Source: Doris montereyensis
Taxonomy: Eukaryota > Mollusca > Gastropoda > Nudibranchia > Dorididae
Length of the DNA stretch: 64,000 nt
Direction of reading: 5' to 3'
NCBI GenBank assembly: GCA_037039925.1
Contig: JAXRKP010001166.1
Location: 1-64,000, forward strand
Shown here: piece by piece, positions 38,707-51,522 of the stretch
Layout of the letters: each line of letters starts with the position of its first letter
Numbering within the stretch: the stretch's first letter is position 1
Position numbers and translations under genes: made by a program
The notes under the pieces: generated by a model
What the model was told of the DNA's origin: nothing
Seen by the model: only the letters and a program-made list of their open reading frames with translations
Databases searched by the model: none

Positions 38707-39411
38707 TTAGCCATCTGCTTTAGTTTGATCTCTTGTTGTTGTGTTTCTGATTTTGTCTCTTTTAGTTTTCCCTACAACTCTTCTTAGATATTTCATTTCA
38801 GCTGTATATACTCTACTGTATTCTCTACTGTCTAAGGTCCAGGTTTCACTGCCATAGAGGAGAGTAGGACAATAAACTGTATTGTATACTGCCATTTTGG
38901 TTTTTGTTGACAATTCTTGCTTACCTACAAATGCCTTTCCTAGATGGTTATATATTGCACTTGCCTTTTGGATCCTCTGGCTGATTTCTTCTCTTAGTTT
39001 TCCCTTTGAGTTAATCATTACTCCTAGGTAATTGTAGCTTTGAACTTGTTCTAAATTCTCCCTGGCCAATCTAAGATTTTGTGTTTGAGCTTCCCTAGTT
39101 ACTAACATTGTTTTGGTTTTCTTTGCATTTACTCTCATTCCTCTTTTATTTAGTTCATTGTTCATAATCTTGATATTCAACTGAAGGTCACTTTTTGATT
39201 TTCCAAACAGAACTAAATCATCGGCAAATGAAAGCATTGATACATTTATTGGTTTGAGCTTCCACATACCTACATTAATTTTCTTCCTTTTTGAGGATGC
39301 CTTTGCGACTGAATCCATTAATGTGATAAACAAAAGAGGATTTAGGACACAACCCTGTCTTAGTCCTATATCTACATCAAATTCTGCAGATACATTTCCA
39401 GCTACTCTCAC
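38707..39411 (-). pseudogene. Family B reverse transcriptase C-terminal half
   Basis: 235 open codons starting before LRQGCVLNPLLF, with the catalytic FADDLVLFG at about 39219, a primer-grip/thumb region, YNYLGVMINSKGKLREEISQ, then YCPTLLYGSETWTLDSREYS. It ends shortly after [18 protein letters not shown] fragment of the broken ORF, not a separate gene. Confidence 0.85.
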
Positions 39412-41529
39412 TGCACATGTTGGTTTATCTTAAAAACTTTTAATGGTTTCTATTAAATTTTGCTCTACATTGTGTTCTTTTAAGGAATGCCATAGTTCGT
39501 CCCTCCTCTAAGTGTCAAATGCCTTTTCTAAGTCAATAAAACACAGGTGCAGGTTAATGTTTCTCTCAAGGATTTTTTCTATTATTTGTCTAATTGTAAA
39601 TATGTAGTCTTGTACACTTATTCCTGGTCTAAATCCACTCTGATGCTCTTCAATCTGATCCTCTACTCTATTCCTTAGTCTCATTTCCAGTATCATGGCA
39701 TATATTTTTTCCTGAAACACTAAGCAGTGATATCCCTCTATAGTTTAAGCATTCGATAGTTGATCCTTTCTTATGAATTGATACTACCGTTCCTTTTTCC
39801 AGTCGTTTGGCACCTGTTTGGACTTCCATTTCTATGCTTGTCGGCATATTGCATGAAGTAGTTTGTCTGCCTCTCTCCCTTGGTTTTTAATAATTTCTGG
39901 ATAAACTTGATCTGCTCCTGGGGCTTTTCCTGATTTTACTTTTCTTATAGCTGTTTGGATTTCTTTGATGGATATATCTACATCTGCAGCTGTCTCCACT
40001 GGATTACTGGTTACTCTTACTAATTGATCTTTACTCCTTGTTTCATACGTTCTGGAGGGATTATGTAATTGTTGAAAGTATTTTCTCAATGTTTCCATGA
40101 TTTCGCTGTCTTCTTTCATTATTTCTCCTTTGACATTCTTAATTTGTCGTATTGGGCATGCTTTGGTCTTTCTCATGCTCTTCATTTCCCCCCAGAACAG
40201 CTTTTGATTTCCTTGATAGCTTTCTTGAAGTCTTTGTCCAAACTCTTCCCATTGTTCATGTTTTTCTTTCCAAACTTCGACTTTGGCGATAGTTCTTTTA
40301 TTCACGTAATCTATCCTATCCTCTGGTCTCTTTGTTTGCAAGTAGTTCTTCCAGACATCCTTCTTTTCTTTCACCTTAGTCTTGACGTTCTCATTCCACC
40401 TTGCTGTTCTTTTCCTATCTCCTTTAATTTGTTTCCTACCACAGACCTCTTCAGTGCAACTGAGGAGTTTCTTTATACATCTGCCACTTTTCTTCTATTG
40501 TGCTATCATTCAGATCCATCTGTCTTTCACTGATAAATCTTTTTATCCTAGATTGTTATACCTGTTTTACTACTGGTTTATTTAGTTCCTCTTTTTTGAG
40601 TTTAGTAGCTTTCTTCTCTTTCCTTTTCTGTTTGTTTTCTTCAGTTAGTAATCTCATTTTGGCAATCACTATGTGGTGATCACTAAATATTTCTGCTCCT
40701 GTTTACTCTTTCATCCAATGTACTGTAATAAATGGAGCTGTTAACTATTATGTAGTCCATCAGTGTCTTTTCACACCTGTCTTCATTTACTCTTGTATAT
40801 TTGTGGATATCTTTATGAGGAAAAAAGGTGTTGGCTATTTTCATGTTATTCTTTAGGCAAAATTTTTTAGTCTTTACTTGTCTCTCCTGTATTACTCCTC
40901 CTGACGTTTCTACATTGTTGCCTACTCAAGCGTTTAAATCTCCTAAAAGCATTAGTTCCTGTTAGGGTTTAAGATTCTCTGCAGCTATTTATAAATCGTT
41001 TTTGAAGATATCTTTTTCTTCTTTAGTTACGTCTTCGTTTGGTCCATAAGCTATTATTAATTTAATTTCTCGTCCCTTTGGTTTCATATTTACCTCTAAC
41101 AGCCGTGCGCTTATAAATTTCCAACTTTCTAGTAGGTTTTCATATCTTTTATGCACTAGTAGGCCTTCTCCTGCTCCAACTCTATCTTTGACATCTACTC
41201 CTGAGAAGATTAAAATATGATTCGGTCCTACATTTTCTATTCCTTGTCCTTTTTTCTTGGTTTCTGTAATGGCCAAAATATCTACTTTGAATTTTTCCAT
41301 TTCTTCAACTAATTCTAACTCTTTTCCGTTTATTGCCCTAATGTTCCAAGTTCCAAAAATCACAGTCCGTATTCGTTTCCAAGTTTGTCTTCGAAAGATC
41401 AAGCCGGGTATATCATTATATGTATTTCTTTGAATCAGTTTCGTTTTGGATAAGCAGGGATTGGTCCATTGTACCCTAGGTAGATGGTGGGACTGCCACC
41501 TTGAAGCCCACTACCTGACCTTGTTATGT

Positions 41530-41745
41530 TCTGTCAGGGTTAACTCCCTTAGCCTTTAGTCATTCAAGACCAGCCTGCAAGGGCAGGTTGTTATTTTCTG
41601 TCAGGTTGCCTTTGGTCAGTCAAGACCAGCCTTGAGGCAGCAGGTTGTTTTCTTTCAGGGTCAACTCCCTTAGCCATTGGTCAGCCAAGATCTGCTTGCA
41701 AGGCAGCAGGAGACTTATGAAGGGCGGGATCATCTACTCCCCGTA
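41530..41745 (-). repeat. 5' monomeric repeats of LINE family B
   Basis: Repeats containing the reverse complement of GGCTAAGGGAGTTAAC and of CTGCTGCCTTGCAGGC. About three units, partly degenerate. They are equivalent to the repeats at 16865-17080. Confidence 0.8.
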
Positions 41746-41772
41746 CAGGTGCTTACCTATCTACTGCTCGGA

Positions 41773-42470
41773 GTTTATTCTTCTGTTCACGTGTTTCTGG
41801 CACGTGGAAGAGAGAGAGGGGGGGTATTCAGAACCGAGAAATGAATAGGAGAGCCAAGTTGTTTGGTATCTTTCCTGATTCAATGACGTCATATGATTAC
41901 CTCTGTCAACATTTATGCATGGTGATATATTGTGCTTTCCTTTTCATTTTTACACTTTGCATTATCTGATACTTGTGAACTACCGTACATGTGTAGCCTT
42001 GTATTTTACCTCTATTTTTTTGTTTTGTTTCCATTGATATAATATGTACATGCATGATATTTAATAATAATCAATATACATTAAACATAGCCTGGCTATG
42101 CCGAAATAAACTTTAAAAAATCATACATGTATCTTTGTTATTTCTCGATCGCTTTGTTCACATAAATTTTCTTCTTCATGTTTTAGTATTGTCCATGGAT
42201 TATGTAGTTAAATAGAAAAAGTAGTTTGTGTAACCTAAGCAGACCCTGGACTGAGAAATTACAATGATGTACCGGTATTGACAATGTATATAACACAGTC
42301 CAACTGTCGGTTCATGGTATGGGTTGATGCAAGTCCATCGACCATGATAAATGATATAAAAGCTTGTTAAGTTTCCAGATCGATTATTAGTTGCAATACC
42401 AATATTAAATGTATTAGCAATATAATTGTTATTTATAAAATGCCCTCATGTATATGTCTCTGTCAGTGCA
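41773..42470. other. No gene recognised
   Basis: AT-rich spacer. Confidence 0.5.
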
Positions 42471-42535
42471 TCTGTCTGTCTGTCTACCTCTGTCTCTCTC
42501 TTACTCTTTCTCCTCAAGCCTTTCTCATCCCACAC

Positions 42536-42771
<236 letters not shown>

Positions 42772-42992
42772 AATTGCGATGCACGTAAGTTTGAACATGA
42801 ACTAAGTGTTATGTATGAGAGGCCATCGTAAACTTGAGATTGGCTGCACGAGTACCGAACCATTCGTGTAAAGTAAAGTTGAAGAACCCCAACCATTTTC
42901 ACCCTTTATCTTCTCACTTGTTTGGGTTTTTTTAATTGGGTCATTCGTGGCTTTCGCTGGGCATGTGAGATTTACATACTACGTCTATACTC

Positions 42993-43287
42993 GTGGTGTC
43001 GGTGAGTAAGTGGTAAGGCTGCCGGACTTCGCATCAAGAGGTTTTGGGTTCGAATCAACCAAAATCTGGGTCCGATGTTGTGTTCCATAGGAAAGACGTT
43101 TAACACGCATTTTTCCCACTCGACCCAGGTGCAAATGGGTACAAATACTAGCTTAGGAGTAAAAATCTGCGTCAGACTAGCATCATGTCCGGGAGGTGAT
43201 TATTATCATTTGTTCCATTTCACCCCATAAAAACTGGGATAAGCTCCGGCTCTATGGGCTGTAATGCCCTTGAAATAACTTTACTTT
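42993..43287 (+). mobile_element. tRNA-derived SINE, family B, copy 1
   Basis: The head GGTGAGTAAGTGGTAAGGC resembles a tRNA A-box region and GGGTTCGAATCAA a B box. The body has CATAGGAAAGACGTTTAACA, CAGGTGCAAATGGGTACAAA and GCTCCGGCTCTATGGGCTGT, and the tail is CCTTGAAATAACTTTACTT. Other copies are at 53680-53938 (minus) and 56036-56335 (plus). Confidence 0.8.
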
Positions 43288-43845
43288 TGGATTTGTACGA
43301 TATGCGTATGTAAAGACGGCTAACAGATAATGACGTGAGCATAAATCATCGTTGTTGGAATTTTTAATTTTCAATACTATTCTTGCGCCCTATAATGAAA
43401 ATTAATAAGATGTGTGAGTGTGCAGATGTTCCGTCCATGTATTTTAGAAAATTTGGCCTACTTTATACATTATCTAGGGCGTCTAGCGTCAATCTATTCA
43501 AATTTGGTAAAAGCAAAGTCGGCGAATATTCCTTATAATATAAAATTACTCCCTTGAGGTCCCGCTAGTTACACTACAACCAGTTTCATCTTGAAACCCA
43601 GTGTGATCGTAAGGTTAGACTAGAGTCATGAAATCAACAATCCACATTCAATTTAACGCTAACGATTGCTGATAACATATAACCTATGATTATATTGCAA
43701 GTACATTAATAGAAAGGTGAGTGCATTGGTCTAGACCTGGTCACCTAGGTCCCGACCTGGTCACCTAGGTCCTGACACTAGTAGTGATAATTAGGTGGTA
43801 GGGCCCTACGACACGGTCACACATGGCTGCTACTCATGGGGCTGT
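43288..43845. other. No gene recognised
   Basis: Spacer. A short tandem doublet ACCTGGTCACCTAGGTCC occurs near 43735-43772. Confidence 0.5.
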
Positions 43846-43846
43846 C

Positions 43847-43847
<1 letters not shown>

Positions 43848-43887
<40 letters not shown>

Positions 43888-43944
43888 GTCTCTGTCTGTC
43901 TCTGTCTCTGTCTCTGTCTCTGTCTCTGTCTCTCTCTGTCTCTC

Positions 43945-44038
<94 letters not shown>

Positions 44039-44056
44039 TGTGTCTGTCTGTCTGTC
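43848..44056. repeat. CT/TCTG microsatellite
   Basis: CT repeats with interspersed TCTGTC, ending in TGTC repeats at about 44038-44055. Confidence 0.95.
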
Positions 44057-44059
44057 ACC

Positions 44060-44900
44060 TGACCTTCATGTTTCATTTTGTTACGGGGAAAGAGGAAGAG
44101 AACGCTGTAGGACGGCCGTATGAGACATCGACGTAAATATGTGTGATCGCGTTGTACTTGTACTGTTGGGCTTGTCATGTGTGACATTAACGTACAATCA
44201 CCAACACATAAAGGACAAACGTGTTGGATCCCGTTTGTAGCCAGGTTAAACGAATGTCAACGGATATGTTTGACGTTCATGTATGACCATGTGGTAGGAC
44301 CCTTCCCACAAATGAAGAGAGAAAGAATAAAATCTACAGGCAACAAGAAAAAGGCCTACACTTAAAATTTAAAGAAAATGTTCAAGTTTGACATCACGAG
44401 TATACTGGTTTGAAAATTGGCAGATAAAGGGAATTTTGTCGTTTTCTATACAATGTTTGAACTCTTAGAAAACCTTCTGAGTTAAGAATTTGGTGTCCTC
44501 ATTTCATACAGGTGTAATTAGTATAACATTGCGGAGAAGAGTCTTGTCAATGATATGAATTGTTCCTTAATACTACCGTTAATAGGCATCTCCTGTACAT
44601 ATTCTTCCGACACCTGAGAACGTGCAGCCTGCTGCAAGAAAAATAAATTAAAGTCTGTGTCGCGCTCCCTGTGAGTAAGCGTCGAATATTTATCTTTAAT
44701 TTGGCAAAAGACAATTTAGACAAGGTGATATATATACCAATGGAAATATGATGCCTTTTCAGACCCGTAACTAAATAAATACATAGAGTAAAAATGTCTT
44801 GAAGACCACAATCTCACAATTCAAGAGCTAAGACTTAAGAGCGAAAATTCTTAGAAAGTAGCAAACATACCATCTAGTTTGTTTGATAAGCGATGCTCTT
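44060..44900. other. No gene recognised
   Basis: AT-rich spacer before the hAT-related array. Confidence 0.5.
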
Positions 44901-44902
44901 CT

Positions 44903-44945
44903 CTAGTGCTTCTCAAACTATCTGATCTGGCGGACCAGCAGTTGT
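44903..44945 (+). mobile_element. hAT terminus-like sequence
   Basis: CTAGTGCTTCTCAAACTATC followed by GGCGGACCAGCAG resembles the ends of hAT/MER5-type elements (CAGTGNTTCTCAAA, then GGTCCGCGGACC). It lies about 160 bp before a large array whose monomer has the same character. Confidence 0.45.
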
Positions 44946-45034
44946 TTTAGTGCGATAAGGACAGGTGAGTGAAACAAGTCAATCCAGCATAGTACATCGA
45001 CCAGGTCCTTTCACTTTCATCTCTTCATACAAAC

Positions 45035-45036
<2 letters not shown>

Positions 45037-45077
<41 letters not shown>
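45037..45077. repeat. TA microsatellite
   Basis: About 40 bp of TA repeat directly before the 41-bp minisatellite. Confidence 0.95.
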
Positions 45078-45081
<4 letters not shown>

Positions 45082-45103
45082 GCAGGCGATGGCTAGCGTA
45101 TAG

Positions 45104-46800
45104 ACAACGGTTCGCGTACCACCCTATGAGTAGCACTGCTCTAGACATCGGTACGCGTACCACATTTTGAATAGCACTGCTCTAGACATCGGTACGCGTA
45201 CCGCACTTTGAATAGCACTGCTCTAGACATCGGTACGCGTACCACATTTTGAATAGCACTGCTCTAGACATCGGTACGCGTACCGCACTTTGAATAGCAC
45301 TGCTCTAGACATCGGTACGTGTATCACTATGAATAGCACTATGAATAGCACTGCTCTAGACATCGGTACGCGTACCACACTATGAATAGCACTGCTCTAG
45401 ACATCGGTACGCGTATCACACTATGAATAGCACTGCTCTAGACATCGGTACGCATACCACACTATGAATAGCACTGCTCTAGACATCGGTACGCGTATCA
45501 CACTTTGAATAGCACTGCTCTAGACATCGGTACGGGTAACGCACTTTAAATAGCACTGCTCTAGACATCGGTACACGTACCACACTTTGAACAGCAATAC
45601 TCTAGACATACCACATTTTGAATAGCGGACATCGACACGCGTACCACACTTTGAATAGCACTGCACTGCTCTAGACATCGGTACACGTACCACACTTTGA
45701 ATAGCACTGCTCTAGACATCGGTACGCGTACCACACTTTGAATAGCACCACTCTAGACATCTACGCGACCACACTTTGAATAGCACTGCACTGCTCTACA
45801 TCGGTACGCGTACCACACTATGAGTAGCACTGCTCTAGACATTGGTACGCATACCACACTTTGAATAGCACTGCTCTAGACATTGGTACACGTACCATAC
45901 TTTGAGTAGCACTGCTCTAGATATCTGTACACGCATACCACACTTTGAGTAGCACTGCTCTGCTCTAGATATCTGTAGCACTGCTCTAGATATCTGTACA
46001 CGTACCACACTTTGAGTAGCACTGCTCTAGATATATGTACACGTACCACACTTTGAGTAGCACTGCTCTAGATATCTGTACGCGTACCACACTTTGAGGA
46101 GCACTGCTCTAGATATCTGTACGCGTACCACACTTTGAGTAGCACTGCTCTAGATATCTGTACGCGTACCACACACACTTTGAGTAGCATTGCTCTAGAC
46201 ATCGGTATGCGTACCACATTTTGAACAGCAATACTCTAGACATCGGTAGGCATACCACACTTTGAATAGCACTGCTCTAGATATTGGTACGCGTACCACA
46301 CTTTGAATAGCACTACTCTAGACATTGGTACCCGTGCCACACTTTGAATAGCCCTGCTCTAGACATCGGTATGCGTACCACCACAATTTGAATAGCACTG
46401 CTCTAGACATTGGTACCCGTACCACACTTTGAATAGCCCTGCTCTAGACATCGGTACGCGTGCCACACTTTGAATAGCACTGCTCTAGACATTGCTACGC
46501 GTACCACATTATGAGTAGCACTGCTCTAGATATCTGTACGCATACCACACTATGAGTAGCACTGTTCTAGACATCGGTATGCATACTATATTATGAGTAG
46601 CACTGTTCTAGACATCGGTATGCGTACCACATTATGAGAAGCACTGTTCTAGACATCGGTATGCGTACCACATTATGAGTAGCACTGCTCTAGACATCGG
46701 TATGCGTACCACACTATGAGTAGCACTGCTCTAGACCACTGAATAGCACTGTTCTAGCACTGTACCACATTTTGACTTTGAGTAGCAATGCTCTAGACAA
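45104..46800. repeat. 41-bp minisatellite array, about 40 units
   Basis: The consensus unit contains ATCGGTACGCGTACCACACT then TTGAATAGCACTGCTCTAGAC. GGTACGCGTACC is a perfect 12-bp palindrome. Units form local variant blocks: GACATCGG types at both ends, GATATCTGTACRCG with GAGTAGC in the middle (about 45910-46180), and a late TATGAGTAGC block (46500-46730). Reverse-complemented, the unit reads CAGTGCTATTCAAAGTGTGG then TACGCGTACC, like an hAT terminal repeat. Some units are truncated or fused. Confidence 0.93.
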
Positions 46801-46861
46801 CCACAGGCAGCACATAGCTCTCCAGTCTTCTCTCAGCCTCAAATTGGTGTTTTTTCTTAGA

Positions 46862-46990
46862 ATTAACACCGTCAACAATTGTGGTGATCTCAGGGTAAAT
46901 TAAGAGCAAACAGCAAGATGAAAGATAAGTGAAAGAAAGAATGGAAAGAAGTAACTAAGACTTACCAGCAGCACCCGCCAACCGCTCGAG
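46862..46990 (+). repeat. Dispersed repeat C, copy 4
   Basis: ACACCGTCAACAATTGTGGT, GATCTCAGGGTAAATTAAGA, AACAGCAAGATGAAAGATAA and CAGCAGCACCCGCCAACCGC, directly after the minisatellite. Confidence 0.8.
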
Positions 46991-49520
46991 TAGTCTCCAA
47001 AGGAAAACTTCATAGCCAAAGGAAATATGATTTAGGTGTGCATTAGAAATGCTACCATTTAATTCCATTATTAGAGTTAAAGAAACTAGGACAATGTTCT
47101 AAATAACCAGTGTATAATAACCAGTGTATGAGTAACGTCACTCTCCCTCTTAGGTTCTAAATGAAACCATGCGAACATGTAAGTAGCCTATTAAGTGTGG
47201 AATCCCTACCCCTACCCCCAAAAAAAAAAGAAGAAGAGAAATGACAGCATCGCCCTTGAGATGACAACAAAGAAAATAAAATAAAATATGTATATATGTA
47301 TTTAACAACTTTTCACCTAGCACAAGTTCTTCAAACCTTGCAAAGCAATTGGGGCTCGAACCTCTTTATTAATCCCAAAGAAATAGAAACAAAGTGACAC
47401 TGACATCGATATTTAAACTGATGAACAACCTGACGGGCATGATATTGATAATCCCTGACATAATCAAACATGTCGAGAGAGAAACAAGAGGGTATTGCAA
47501 AAGAACAACAGTTCCGTCATCTCAGACTAACTGACTGTTATCTTCATTCCTTCCCGCCATCCACGATCCTTCTCTGTAACTAGTGTAACTGTAACTGGAA
47601 CAGTCTCCTACCAGCAGCAGCTGAAACAGACAACCTAACCAAATTCCATCAACTACATTTTGTTGAGCTGGTCTTTTAGCTTTTATTGACATATACACCT
47701 ATTATTATATTATTCTCATGCAAGAAACTAATCTAGCCTGTTAATGTTAAACCTAACTTAAAAAGTAAAGTATCCATGCTAGATTGTGCAATTGTTTGAT
47801 ATGTCATGCTACTTGTGACAGTCACAGTGACAGTTGACATGGGAAATGCAGATCCGGTCCTTCAATAATGGAGGTTACAACATGTACACATAAAAAAAGA
47901 AGAAAACATCCTAATCCTAGAATAATAATAATGGGGTCATGGTTAGGAGTTAAGATTAAAATCTCGGGTTAAAGGCTAGGGGTGAGTATCAGTTCACATT
48001 CATATTAATGTACTGTTTCACAGTGTAAGTTATAGTTTCAGTAAATAATCATAATAATATGAACTGTTTGCGGATCCAGATCCTTTAGGGCTCAATTGGA
48101 CAGTACATTAGACTGTTAATTTGGTCATGTTAGTCAAAGCCTCGTTATTACAAGGATTTTCTACTGCAAAATACCCTAAGAAATCCTATACACTGAGAAA
48201 ATAAGGCATGAAAAACATCTTCTTAGATACAAACATGAGAATGTTATATGCAGCACTGTAAGAAAAAATTAAAGGCACTTTCTTTACTGATGTACATGCA
48301 TTATTATACCAAAATTTTAAACATTCAATCAGTATCTGTGTGTTTTGAGTTTGTGTAGCATAAAACAAAGGCTCACTTTCTCAGAATGACTGATCTTTTA
48401 TTGATTTTCTTCAAATACATTTTGTACAAGGCTATTCCTTAAATCAGTAAAACATGAATCATAAGGGCTCTGTATGGTAAAAATGTTGGCCGATTCATTA
48501 TTCACAATCGCTGCTCATGCTGTCTTCATCATATCTTGTTCCGTGAGATGATCCAAGTAAATGTCAAAATCTTACAAATTAAAACCTTGACTTGCTTTTT
48601 GAAATAAAATAAAAAATGTTGATGGACATGAAGAAAAACATTGGGATCCAATTACGATCTTTAGTTGTATAATAATTCATTTGAATGTTTCAAATCAGAC
48701 ATCATTGATGAAAGACTTGAAGCAAATAAATAGTATTCTTATTTCTTGACTCACATTTCAACCCCTGAGTTAAAATTCTACAACAAAATAAATATAACAT
48801 ACCATGGTCATTTTGTTCTTCTTATAATAATATATATATACCTTGGAAATGTAATGGACTTTCAAAATAATAAGAAACAATGATGATTTTTCGTTATCAT
48901 GCCTTCCCAGCAGCCATTCTGTACAACAAGTGTGGGAGGATATAGGTAGAGAGGACAAATGAGAACTCGGTACAGAGGAAAATAGAGAAAAAACCTCTTC
49001 CTACTTTTAAGTTTTACTTAACATTAAGAATATTCCTGTCTTAGGGAAACAAATGGAAATTGTACACTTTATGTTTATTTGAATTTTCATCCTAGAACTA
49101 AAACTAGAAACAAACGTCAAGTAGGTCGAAATTCAAAGAGCACAGCAAAAAACAATAATATCATTGCTTACATGATTATTTGGAATGGTGAAAAAGGATA
49201 CAAGAGAACATCTGACACCCATGAGTATATAGCGCAGAGTTTAAAAGATCACATGAGACCAGACAAGAAATGACAGAGAAAATAAAAAATGATAAGACTG
49301 ATGCAATGTTACCAAACTGAGGAGTATAATGTATATAATGTAAATACATAATCTGCCAATTTTTTATGTTATTTATTTATGTTGGGGTTTTTTTTTATGC
49401 ATCAGACTAAAACAAAATGTCTGTTGCAAGGACATGCCTATCTGATTCACAATAAAAAGGAATTTTATTCATTGTTGACTGCTCTTTTCTTTCCCTTATA
49501 AAGTTTTCAAGGCTTTATAG
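46991..49520. other. No gene recognised
   Basis: AT-rich 2.5-kb intergenic stretch. A 64-codon plus-strand frame at 49079-49273 has no domain. Confidence 0.5.
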
Positions 49521-49521
49521 G

Positions 49522-49709
49522 TTTAATGCATTTCCCCATTTTCTTGCACTTTCTACATGTAGTATAAAATCAGAGCAAAAGAGTTTAAACCCAGGTGTAT
49601 ATTTTCATTTATCTTATTGATAAAGGGCCTGAGTTTTGTCGTTTAAATTCCTTTGCTCTGGTTTTATACTACATGTAGTAAGTGCAAGAAAATAGGGAAA
49701 TGTATTAAA
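49522..49709. mobile_element. MITE-like element, inverted repeats of about 70 bp
   Basis: The left arm 49522-49592 and right arm 49641-49709 are largely reverse complementary: TTTAATGCATTTCCC pairs with GGGAAATGTATTAAA, TTTTCTTGCACTT with AAGTGCAAGAAAA, and CTACATGTAG is shared. Total 188 bp with a loop of about 48 bp. No coding capacity. Superfamily not assigned. Confidence 0.8.
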
Positions 49710-51522
49710 ATAATATAAATACATTCAAAAACGTTTAGTCAGAAAACCCTATGTCCAAAACTTACTTTAGTCTGAAAGATTTGCCAAGTACAGATTCTAT
49801 ACAAACCGGCCCATTTAAAAAAAATATATGCAGCATAAATCGTACCTAAAGCTCACAAGAAAGAAACAAAGCAAGCTCACAACTCTACCCCTAGGCACTC
49901 TTTCGAAGGTATAGTACACTAATACTAATATATATATACAAGAAGAGCAATACATGCTGTGTGTGTCCAGACACTGACGAAGAGTGCCTGTGAGTGTGTG
50001 TTTGGGTGTAATGTTGGCGATACAAAAATATTACTTCGCTTCACCATGCCCTACCACAGTACCCCTATCACTATCACCCACCCATATTCCTCTCCCTCTC
50101 TCCCTTTTTTATTTTTAGTTAGGAATGACCCAATCCATTGGCATCGTGTCTCTTCACCATGCCCGATTCTTCCCCTACCCTCCCCTTCTCTTCCCTCTCT
50201 CCACCTCTAAAATTAGACCAATAAATAGTTAAATGCATAATCAAATAAATAAACAACAAAATTACATTCTCCCCCCCCCCTCAGAATTCATAGATGCCAC
50301 ATAATATAGGCAACAACAGGTCGAATTTGATTAAAATATAGAGGATACTTAATCTAGGGGATTGTTAGAAAAGTTTTGAAAAGAAATATTTTAAAAAATA
50401 CAAATACCGGTACACTCATACTAGGTTACACCAAACACCCTTACACTTACAACGAAACTAAAGATAAAAAGAAATTATTTCCTGATCCCGATATTTTGCT
50501 ATATAATTTGGGGTTGTTATTATGAAATACTTCAATGGCTTATAAATAGTGAAATAAATGCTAAAAGCGAAGGGATTATCCATTCCGATCCCCTCTTTTT
50601 CGTTATAAGCATATATGGAGCTAGTTCTAGACATCTCAATGCAGACACGCAACTTCACTCTGCGTTAATTTTGACTGAAGGCAAAATAACAGGTAGTGAG
50701 CTGAAAGATGGGTTACGCATTTTTAATGAAATAGTGATATAACAATGACAAAATTGTTGTCACCAGCATTTCATTACAACTGTGTTTGAGTGGACGCCCA
50801 GCAGGAAATTCCACACAGATAAAGATGCTGTGTTCAGAAAAGACAATTAAAATCAACTCTGTCAACAGCTGCAATCCACAACACATTGCCGAAGTATAGA
50901 GAACATCATTGCTACCTAATGTAGTTTACTCTCAGGCTGCAAAGAGTTAAGCATAAAGCATTCATAAATTATCATTTGAAAAAGACATAAATTATTCACT
51001 TTCAACAATTTGAAACAAGTGAGAGTGTCAAATATGATTGTCATTAAACATTGTTATGTCAAAGCAAATAAAACATCAATGAAGAACAAAATAACAGTAA
51101 GATTACATATTATCTTAAAATTTCTATCTTTTTAAAAACAGAAGAAAAAAATGAGAAAAGGAATTGAAAAAACAACTTCTTAATGATATTGTTTGTTTTT
51201 TCTTGCGCATAAAACAGCAAAAAATCGAACGACAATTTTACTGATGTCTCAAGTTTAATGCATGATGAAAAGAAACAATCAAAGGTACAAATACAATATT
51301 TTTTTCTAAATATACACAAACTTCATAGCCATGAGATTCTTAGAATATCAGTTTCAAGCACACTACTGACATGGTATTATTTTCATGTCATTCCAACAAA
51401 AACGCACTAAAAAAAGCAGCCTTTATCCCCTAACCAGCGTTTTGCGATGAAGATCAATTGACTAAAACAGTACAGTAGTCACTGCCAAAACACACAGCCT
51501 TCGATTTTTTTAATTGATTTTA
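49710..51522. other. No gene recognised
   Basis: AT-rich intergenic DNA with a run of ten C near 50271. Confidence 0.5.

Larger units (their letters stand above)
38427..41772 (-). mobile_element. LINE family B, full-length but inactive
   Basis: Read on the minus strand: 5' leader and monomers (41772 to about 41530), an endonuclease frame at 40989-41402 (VIFGTWNIRAINGKELEL, ITETKKKGQG, IIAYGPNEDV), LGDLNA near 40940, DHHIVIAKM near 40660, a linker, RT pieces (EEHQSGFRPGISVQDYI and FIDLEKAFDT at 39508-39720; LRQGCVLNPLLF and SFADDLVLFGKSKSD in 38707-39411), then YGSETWTL and EMKYLRRVVGKTKRD. The element ends in a CTTT-repeat tail on the plus strand (38427-38446). Many stops and frame breaks. 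It shares 5' and 3' parts with the deleted copy at 16810-18312. Confidence 0.9.

Noticed and set aside
45104..46800. CRISPR-like array
   Set aside because: Units are contiguous 41-bp tandem repeats without unique spacers, in an animal genome.
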